Positions 55,782 to 64,000 of a DNA stretch of 64,000 nucleotides are shown piece after piece. Numbering within the stretch: position 1 is the stretch's first letter; each line of letters starts with the position of its first letter. Source of the DNA: Przewalskia tangutica (lineage: Eukaryota > Streptophyta > Magnoliopsida > Solanales > Solanaceae); contig CM056720.1 in the NCBI GenBank assembly GCA_029844215.1, positions 29,753,711-29,817,710 of the forward strand, read 5' to 3'. The position numbers were made by a program, and so were the translations under genes. The notes beneath the pieces were generated by a model, which worked only from the letters and a program-made list of their open reading frames with translations, did no database searches and had not been told where the DNA came from.

Positions 55782-58700
55782 TGTCACAACCCGAACCCGG
55801 GCCCGTGACTGGTGCCTTACCCCGGGCACCCTAGTGATACAACATCAGAGAAAATCAGCGGAAATAAAAACATGAACATGAATTAAGAGAACAGATAAAT
55901 AAACAGGCCAACCAAAACAGTTGCCTTCATCATATATACATAAATACCCGAACAGTTATCCTTTTTACAAACCCCGCCACACAATAAAGCATGCACTCTA
56001 AGATTTTTACAAATCTATGACGGACAGGCCCGCCATACCCACGAATGTATACGAATCTCTGCACTGTGGTAACATACCAAAAGATAAGCCTCCAAGGAAC
56101 GGAGCTTCCAACACGCCGAATGTGATCCTATAAGCGGGATCGACAAATGATGTACCTTTACTGCGGATGAACGCACTTCCGGCGAGGTCGATAACAGTAC
56201 CAAGTATGTGAAATCAGAAATATCAGAAATGAAATCATAATAGTCTATAAAGCAGAGACATGTATGATAACCAAACTACGCTCACAACATAAGAGCATCG
56301 TGTCAAGTCGTGACTCACGCCCTAAAAGTCATCCTCATGCCCGTGGAACTCCTTCCTCACCGCCGGCCTAGGTACAAATCATGTGATACGATATCGTGTC
56401 TCGCCCATCTTATGGACCCAATATAGAAAAGGGTGGAATACATTCCTGCTCATCCCATGAACCGTAGTCGAGTGGAATACATTCCGGATGAACCCAGAGT
56501 CAAGTGAAATACATTCCCGGATAAACCGGTCATCAAGTGAAATACATTCCCGGATGAACCGGTAGTCGAGTAGAACACAGTACTTGCACAACAAGACTAT
56601 CACACGTAACATGGTCAAGTTTCATAACAACAAGTATAAGCAAGTTACACACGACTCAAGGTACTTTCATTTTATGTCAAAGTCCGGATTTTAACCTTAA
56701 AGTACTACGTCCGTTAAATTCCTTTTAAGATCCATTTCTTTTACAAAGGTCACCCGATACCCGTAGTATAAAATTTGAGTGACTAACATTGTTAAGTAAA
56801 CCAAAATGCTTTCCTTTGTAAAATCAAGTGACAACCTTATTTTCCAAACGTTCAAGTTTGCCTAATTTCGAAAGCTCAAGTTTCTCATTTTAGAAAAAGG
56901 TTTCGTAGTTCATAGTTTTAGTCATTTAAAACATAATTCTCCTTTAAACGTTTTGGAAACATATGTCTTATATGTGAGTAGGTTATTCTTGTTTATAATC
57001 AATCTTATTAAGCAGCCATGATCTAGGAAATGTAATATCATTTTGTCTTATCTTAGCTTCTATGCAGATGGAGGTTTCTACTGGTTTTAATAATACTTCA
57101 TTAGTCAATACATTTTCCTTTATTAACGCCGCAGTTGGTTTGTCGATACACATTCTGATTTCAAATCAAGAAACATTCTTAAGCCGTTATACCTAACTTC
57201 CCATAAAGCTAGTATAACTCTTAAGCTTTCAAAACCCAAGTACTACTCATTCTTTCAAAACGATTCATAAATCTTTTGAAATACTTCAAGTTCTTTATTA
57301 ACACATATCAAGCCAGTTATTATTCAAATCAGTTACCTTTTAGAAACCACAAAGTATTTGCTTATCCACATAAAGCTGTTATAACCGACTTCCCATAAAG
57401 CCGTTATAACACTTTATGTTTTAAACCAATCAAATACATTTAGCACATGTACGTCTACCGTACTACATAGTTCACACATATCATGCTAGAAGAGATAGGA
57501 AGAGGTTCACATACCTCGCGACGATTATCGACTAATAGCAAAACGCTCCAAGTACCTCAAACCGTCGGCTACACTCTCAGTCGAGCAGATCACTCCACAC
57601 GTAGTACTACAACCTATAGAGGCCACAAAGCGCCTATTAATATCTTTAGATCCCGTAGAATATTCTACGTAAAATTCGGCAAAGACCTCCCCGCAACAAC
57701 AGAAATCTCCTCCTCTACCTAGGCCGGCGACCAAGCCAACCAGGGGGGGGTTACCCTGTCGAACCGGACGTGTACAATTCTACTACACAGTAATGTTACA
57801 CAAGTCTATCTGATACACCCTATGTAATTACGATTCGATTCTCTTATTTAAATTCAGGCTTAAGTCAAAAGACATTGCCGCACAACTATGTTCAGTTCTA
57901 TATATAGTATACTTAACTATATACTCCTACAACATGTAATTTCCAATTACAATGTAAGGTCAAGAATGTTTACCTCGATAAGCCCAAAATTATCCGAGTT
58001 TATACGTCGATCCCGAACAACGCTTAGCTCCTACTCCGGCGCCCAACTGCTCCAACCAACCCTTAGAAGTTCTAACCAACTTCTACTTATGACTTCAACT
58101 ACGGGTGAAGATTTACCTAGGGTTTCGCTTTGTGGTGAGGAAGTATAATAGTATTTTCCGGCTTTTGTAAAAGTGTAACCTTGGGAATACTACAAGGTAT
58201 TTGGGCTAAGGTATTTGGGCATTATAACAATACTTGGAGAGTATTTCTATACCACAAACAGGCGTATTTATACGAGACAACTAGGCTAGGGGTACCTCTG
58301 GCAGGGCACCACAGGGGGAAGGGAAGCTCTCGCCAATAGGGCCTCAAGGGGAGGGTGGTGGACGAGAGAACAAGAGGGAGAGAGTGTTTGAGACTTAGGT
58401 AGATTGCTCAAGTGAGGATGAAGAAAGTCTTCAACTTAGAGGGGTATTTATAGGTCAAGTGAAGGCCAACCAATGGCCAAGATGAAGACAAGTGCCATGC
58501 AAGTGTAGGGTAAAGATTAAGCCATGTGTTTGTGGGTCCCACTTTCTCATCTTCCACACAAAATATCCTACCAACTCCTTGACTAAGGAGAAGGCACAAA
58601 AACGCCAACAATGCCCAATTCGTCCGTCCACCCTTCCAATTGTAGGTGACAAGTGTCGCCTATCGTTGGTCCAAAATGTTTCGTCTCTAAAAATCCGCAA

Positions 58701-58856
58701 AATTATTAATGACATAGCCGAATTTTCCCTACGAAGTCAGGAAACGTTTAAAAAACGACTCCTTTAGGTAGTTATGCACAAATTCAAACTTGCCTAACTT
58801 TAAGGCTCAAATTATAATACGTGACGCTCACGCATATACTGAAATACGGTATAACA
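55782..58856 (-). mobile_element. R 3' LTR
   Basis: TGTCACAACCCG to GGTATAACA in plus reading, 3.08 kb. TATA box at complement 58445-58452. It is more eroded than R's 5' LTR at matching CAG/CTG sites, for example 55979-56045 versus 61411-61490. Confidence 0.9.
56410..56580 (-). repeat. Minisatellite in R 3' LTR, about 4 units
   Basis: Units of about 33-41 bp containing GAATACATTCCCGGATGAAC. Read on the minus strand they share GGGAATGTATTCCAC with the 46-bp array of X and S. Confidence 0.85.
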
Positions 58857-58890
58857 TTCTCCTCTCTTAGAAACATTCGTCCCGAATGTT
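58857..58890 (-). promoter_or_regulatory. R polypurine tract and hairpin
   Basis: Minus strand AAGAGAGGAGAA-type tract before the LTR. AACATTCG (58872-58879) and CGAATGTT (58883-58890) form an 8-bp stem with a 3-nt loop. Confidence 0.78.
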
Positions 58891-59820
58891 CCTTCTCAAG
58901 ACGGATAACGATAAAGTTCTTCTAATAAGTTGCCAACGCCACAACTGGCCACGAAACAACACATGCACGCAAATACTTATATCCAAGTCTACGAGGAAAC
59001 ACCTCTAACATCACAAACTTTTGTCACTTTGCCGCGAGGTTCTAGTGTCATTCCGGCGACCCAACAAATGGTACCGGAATGCATGCGATCCCTGAGGTCT
59101 AAAATATACATCCTTCGCACCTTCTCCCTTCACAAGAAATGATCATATCTATGCTCGCATACATGCTCGCCTCTACCCTTACTCGTCGTACTCTTCTCGA
59201 ACTCTTGAACTCTTTAGCATACGCACTACACTTTAGTTTCCAAACTGGAGTCACTACCTCCCAACTTGGTCATCTTATTAGCCTCGATCTTCCTTAAGGC
59301 CATTCCCGGCCTTCACGATCTACTTCTGGTCGAACGTATCCACGAACTCATACGATGGTCATCAAAACTTGGGCCTAGTACCCTGGTGACCCTACCACCT
59401 GGCGGGACCACCTGAGCTGACCCCACCTCATTCTGCTACGGGTTGACACGCAACACGCCCTCAACCCGACCCTCCGTCACGCCAACTCTCTTGTTTCTCG
59501 ATCCGGAACAACCTTGCTAAATCACATCATGAAAGATACCTCTTTCATTTACCCAACCCAGAGACTTATCACACAATATTTTCTAGGCATAAAATGCACT
59601 CTGACAAGGATCACTCGCAAAATCTTGTACTCAAGACGGCCTTACATCTAAGGTCTCAACCGTAATATTCTAAGGTTCATCATTTCCTCACCCTGTGCTT
59701 ACCCTTTTCCCAACGTGTTCCTAAATCACATTTTAGCACAAAGCTATCCGAACATAACACTTAACACATTAACATAACATCAAAACATACAAGCCTCTAG
59801 AGGGTTAAGGATATACCTGA
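58891..59820 (-). other. R 3' untranslated internal region
   Basis: Family-conserved with B 6617-7560 (shared CTTACTCGTCGTACTCTTCTC and CCTACCACCTGG blocks). I recognise no protein. Confidence 0.6.
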
Positions 59821-59919
59821 AGCTACCGCTCCACTCTAATCATAAGTCCACGCAGGCGCATAATCGTAGGCGCGATGAACCCGCCATCGATCCGTAGGCC
59901 GCGCTGCCGCCGTACCTCT

Positions 59920-61026
59920 CCTATAAGCACGCTTCGTCACATGGCCCTCGACGGCCGCAGTGAAACAAGCACCAAGTAAAGACGACATTCCCGATGATGT
60001 TTGCCACATCGCGCACACCGAGGGGACATGAATCCCGGCCGCTAGCACTCACGTATACCGCGGAACGAAGCCCCGAGCTCGACCAGCCCCGAATACCTGA
60101 ACGCCCCAAGATCGGCGGGGACCACTGCATCGTGGAGGTACATAACTAGATCGGCTGCCGAGGCGTCCGCCTCGAAAGTTACCAAAGGACTCGCTGCTCG
60201 CCTCTTCGCCGATCTCGGCCATTCCGTCGACCTCTCCGCTCACATCCTAGTGCATGAAGCCAGACGCGGCAATGTCCATGCCCACCAAGAGCTACACCCG
60301 CATAAGCCTCGCCAAGTAATCGCCCAGCCCGTGACGTAGCGGTGTACTCATCCTCCATATCCGCTACTACGGGAACATACCGAGCTAATGAGTCGAACTC
60401 ACATTGTACTCTCTAACCGCTCCGCCCCGCCTCAACGCCAAAAATCGGTCGCCCGAGCCCTCTCATCTGTGGAGGCAAGAAATGTGCAAGAAATGCCTCG
60501 AGAACTCGTCCCAAATCTGGAAGTGCATGCTCTTCCCGACAGCCTCACGAATCAAACTACCAATCGCAGATTACGCGGTGATGCGAACTCAATACCACCG
60601 ACTCGCTCGAGGCTCGATCACTCTCATGATCCGCAGAGTCGCTTGATAAACTCCCGAGGGTCGCCTCGCCTCGATCCATAGAACACCGGAGGGCTACAAC
60701 TCAGAAGTCCCGTAGCCTCAAACCGCTCGGGGTGAACTACGGTCTTCTGGGCCGGAATCTGATCCATCCACCTATCTCATATCTGCCACGACCGCCAAGA
60801 ATCGCCATCTCTTGTACTTATCTCATCGCCCAGCCGTGGGACCGAGGCTCAGTATCAGAGTCTCGCAGCCACCGCCGCGCTCTAAACTCGCTGGCTTTGT
60901 GGCGTCGCTAAACCCGCCGCGGCATCTTGTCTCATCGACCGGGCTCGCGCCTCGCATTCTCTCAGATCTCACTAACAGCTCCTCGATCGCCTTGCCCATC
61001 TGGGCTCAGGTTTTACGCGAGGCATA
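59920..61026 (-). pseudogene. gag: R gag remnant
   Basis: The ATG is the complement of 61024-61026. Heavily frameshifted. A zinc-knuckle trace (CARCGKHH.EC) is near complement 59985-60025. Parts of the gag core correspond to B's. Shorter and more broken than B gag, mostly through small losses at CAG/CTG. Confidence 0.7.
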
Positions 61027-61130
61027 ATCGTAAAGGAAAGGAATACGTCGGGGGTCCAATTTATCACACTCTAAGGCACGATCTCGTAATGAGAAGAATG
61101 GAAACCAATCCTAAATGTCTCGCAACCTCC

Positions 61131-61164
61131 GATTATAGATGTGGTGCACAACACACCGATAATC
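61131..61164 (-). ncRNA. R leader hairpin with GTGCAC loop
   Basis: On the minus strand it is identical to P's 34-nt hairpin: GATTAT/ATAATC, GGTGTG/CACATC, loop TTGTGCAC. Confidence 0.65.
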
Positions 61165-61208
61165 AAGACTCTACTAGACACGGTGCAGACACTTTCCGAG
61201 GACTAATC

Positions 61209-61219
61209 GCTCGATACCA
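61209..61219 (-). promoter_or_regulatory. R primer-binding site
   Basis: The minus strand reads TGGTATCGAGC, initiator tRNA-Met type with CAG reduced to CG, five bases from the LTR. Confidence 0.85.
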
Positions 61220-61223
61220 CTTT

Positions 61224-64000
61224 TGTCACAACCCGAACCGGCCCGTGGATCGTGCCTTACCCCGCACCCTAGTGATACAACATCAGAGAAAATCAGCGGA
61301 AATAAAAACATGAACATGAATTAAGAGAACAGATAAATAAACAGGCCAACCAAAACAGTTGCCTTCATCATATATACATAAATACCCGAACAGTTATCCT
61401 TTTTACAAACCCTGCCCACAACAGTGCTACAGACCTCTAAGATTTTTACAACAGCTATGACGGGACAGGGCCCCGCCATACCCCTGAATGTATAATCTCT
61501 GCACTGTGGTAACATACCAAAAGATAAGCCTCCGAAGGAACGGAGCTTCCCAACACGCCGGAATGTGATCCTATAAGCGGGGATCGATACGATGTACCTT
61601 TACTCGCAGATGAACGCACTTCGGGGAGGTCGAGACAACAGTACCAAGTATGTGAAATCAGAAATATCAGAATGAAATCATAATAGTCTATAAAGCAGGA
61701 GACATGTATGATAACCAAACTACAGTTCACAACATAAGAGCAGTCATGTCAAGTCAGGGACTCACGCCCTAAAAGTCATCCCTCATGCCCGTGGAACTCC
61801 TTCCTCACTGCCGGCAGTCTAGGTACAAATCATGTGATACGTATAACAGGTCTCGGCCCATCTTATGGACCCAATATAGAAAAGGGTGGAATACATTCCC
61901 GGTTCATCCCATGAACCGGTAGTCGAGTGGAATACATTCCCGGATGAACCGGTAGTCAAGTGAAATACATTCCCGGATGAACCGGTCATCAAGTGAAATA
62001 CATTCCCGGATGAACCGGTAGTCGAGTAGAACACAGTACTTGCACAACAAGACTATCACACGTAACATGGTCAAGTTTCATAACAACAAGTATAAGCAAG
62101 TTACACACGACTCAAGGTACTTTCATTTTATGTCAAAGTCCGGATTTTAACCTTAAAGTACTACGTCCGTTAAATTCCTTTTAAGATCCATTTCTTTTAC
62201 AAAGGTCACCCGATACCCGTAGTATAAAATTTGAGTGACTAACATTGTTAAGTAAACCAAAATGCTTTCCTTTGTAAAATCAAGTGACAACCTTATTTTC
62301 CAAACGTTCAAATTTGCCTAATTTCGAAAGCTCAAGTTTCTCATTTTAGAAAAAGGTTTCGTAGTTCATAGTTTTAGTCCTTTAAAACATAATTCTCCTT
62401 TAAACGTTTTGGAAACATATGTCTTATATGTGAGTAGGTTATTCTTGTTTATAATCAATCTTATTAAGCAGCCATGATCTAGGAAATGTAATATCATTTT
62501 GTCTTATCTTAGCTTCTATGCAGATGGAGGTTTCTACTGGTTTTAATAATACTTCATTAGTCAATACATTTTCCTTTTATTAACGCTGCAGTGGTTTGTC
62601 GATACACATTCTGATTTCCGAAATCAGTAAAACATTCTTAAGCCGTTATACCTAACTTCCCATAAAGCTAGTATAACTCTTAAGCTTTCAAAACCCAAGT
62701 ACTCATTCTTTCAAAACGATTCATAAATCTTTTGAAATACTTCAAGTTCTTTATTAACACATATCAAGCCGCTTATTATTCAAATCGATTACCTTTTAGA
62801 AACCACAAAGTATTTGCTTATCCACATAAAGTCATTATAACCGACTTCCCATAAAGCCGTTATAACACTTTATGTTTTAAACCAATCAAATACATTTAGC
62901 ACATGACGCTCACCGCACTACATAGTTCACACATATCATGCTAGAAGAGATAGGAAGAGGTTCACATACCTCGCGACGATTATCGACTAATAGCAAAACG
63001 CTCCAAGTACCTCAAACCGTCGGCTACACTCTCAGTCGAGCAGATCACTCCACACGTAGTACTACAACCTATAGAGGCCACAAAGCGCCTATTAATATCT
63101 TTAGATCCCGACGTAGAATATTCTACAGAAAATTCGGCGACCTCCCCGCAACAACAGAAATCTCTCCTCTCTACCGAGGCCGGCTACCAAGCCAACCAGG
63201 GGGGGGTTAACATGTCTAACCGGACGTGTACAATTCTACTACACAGTAATGTTACACAAGTCTACTGTAATACAGTCCTATGTAATTACAGTTCAGTTCT
63301 CTTATTTAAATTCAGGCTTAAGTCAAAAGACATTGCCGCACAACTATGTTCAGTTCTATATATAGTATACTTAACTATATACTCCTACAACATGTAATTT
63401 CCAATTACAACAGAAGGTCAAGAATGTTTACCTCGATAAGCCCAAAATTATCCGAGTTTATACGTCGATCCTGAACAACGTTTAGCTCCTACTCCGGGCG
63501 CTCCAATCCGTTCCAACCAACCCTTAGAAGTTCTAACCAACTTCTACTTATGACTTCAACTACGGGTGAAGATTTACCTAGGGTTTCGTTTTTGTGACTG
63601 AGGGAAGTATAATAGTATTTTCTGGGCTTTTGTAAAAGTGTAACCTTGGGAATACTACAAGGTATTTGGGCCAAGGTATTTGGGCATTATAACAATACTT
63701 GGAGAGTATTTCTATACCACAAAATGGGGTCTTTATACGAGACAACTAGGCTAGTGGGGTACCCTCGGCAGGAGCACCACAGGGGAAGGGAAGCTCTCGC
63801 CAATAGGGCCTCAAAGGAGGGTGTGGTGGACGAGAGAACAAGAGGAGGAGTGTTTGAGACTTAGGTAGATTGCTCAAGTGAGGATGAAGAAAGTCTTCAA
63901 CTTAGAGGGGTATTTATAGGTCAAGTGAAGGCCAACCAATGGCCAAGATGAAGACAAGTGCCATGCAAGTGTAGGGTAAAGATTAAGCCATGTGTTTGTG
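61224..64000 (-). mobile_element. R 5' LTR, truncated by window end
   Basis: Begins TGTCACAACCCG and follows R's 3' LTR to the window end, which corresponds to about 58533 in that copy, so some 320 bases are missing. TATA box at complement 63911-63918. Confidence 0.9.
61870..62040 (-). repeat. Minisatellite in R 5' LTR, about 4 units
   Basis: Cleaner copy of the 56410-56580 array; one 41-bp unit retains the dyad GGTTCAT-GGG-ATGAACC, the others have lost 8 bp of it. Confidence 0.88.

Larger units (their letters stand above)
55782..64000 (-). mobile_element. R: gag-only element, same family as B, truncated by window end
   Basis: Minus strand: 3' LTR 55782-58856, internal 58857-61223, 5' LTR from 61224 beyond 64000. 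Internal structure equals B (PBS, leader hairpin, broken gag, about 0.9 kb non-coding, polypurine tract) with no pol. The two LTRs differ mostly at CAG/CTG and G/C runs. Confidence 0.9.

Overview
The window is a pure transposable-element block from a plant nuclear genome. I see no host protein gene, tRNA, rRNA or CRISPR. The evidence for a flowering plant is a primer-binding site matching plant initiator tRNA-Met (TGGTATCAGAGC), Ty3/gypsy gag and pol with a chromodomain-like C-terminus (Tekay/Del-type chromovirus), very long LTRs (2-4 kb), and TATA, G-box and TCP-type sites in the LTRs. Protein motifs look eudicot, possibly Solanaceae; that is an impression, not a result.

Almost every base belongs to one of about ten LTR elements nested inside each other. 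I use these labels. Z: + LTR end, 1-1502. X: + LTR, 1503-3177 and 35549-35805. B: - gag-only element, 3178-35548, inserted in X with target duplication CGGGG. C: + gag-only element, 9398-32437, inserted in B's 5' LTR and present as LTR-internal-LTR-internal-LTR. D1 and D2: identical - solo LTRs at the same site in both C internals (duplication GTCCG). Q1 (35806-37467) and Q2 (41393-43566): - solo LTR halves flanking P. P: + gag-only element, 37468-41392, seen as gag 3' half, LTR, gag 5' half, so also tandem. Y: + chromovirus with gag, protease, RT, RNase H, integrase and chromodomain, from 43567 to beyond 55781. S: + solo LTR inside Y gag, 47782-50773 (duplication TTCCT). R: - gag-only element, 55782 to beyond the window end, inserted in Y's 3' LTR.

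Y is the only element carrying pol and is a plausible protein donor for the gag-only families, which share its PBS, leader, polypurine tract and LTR termini. All coding regions are broken by frameshifts and stops. However, LTR pairs are nearly identical over kilobases, and the differences that exist cluster at CAG/CTG trinucleotides and G/C runs. Many of the breaks may therefore be consensus-sequence errors at methylated sites rather than old mutations.

The most interesting signals are at the RNA level. The first is a leader hairpin between PBS and gag, present in all internal regions, whose 8-nt loop carries a self-complementary hexamer (GTGCAC or GCGCGC) like a retroviral kissing-loop dimerisation signal. 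The second is a perfect stem-loop just upstream of each polypurine tract. The third is a hypervariable minisatellite cassette at one fixed position in every LTR family, expanded to 28 units of exactly 46 bp in X.
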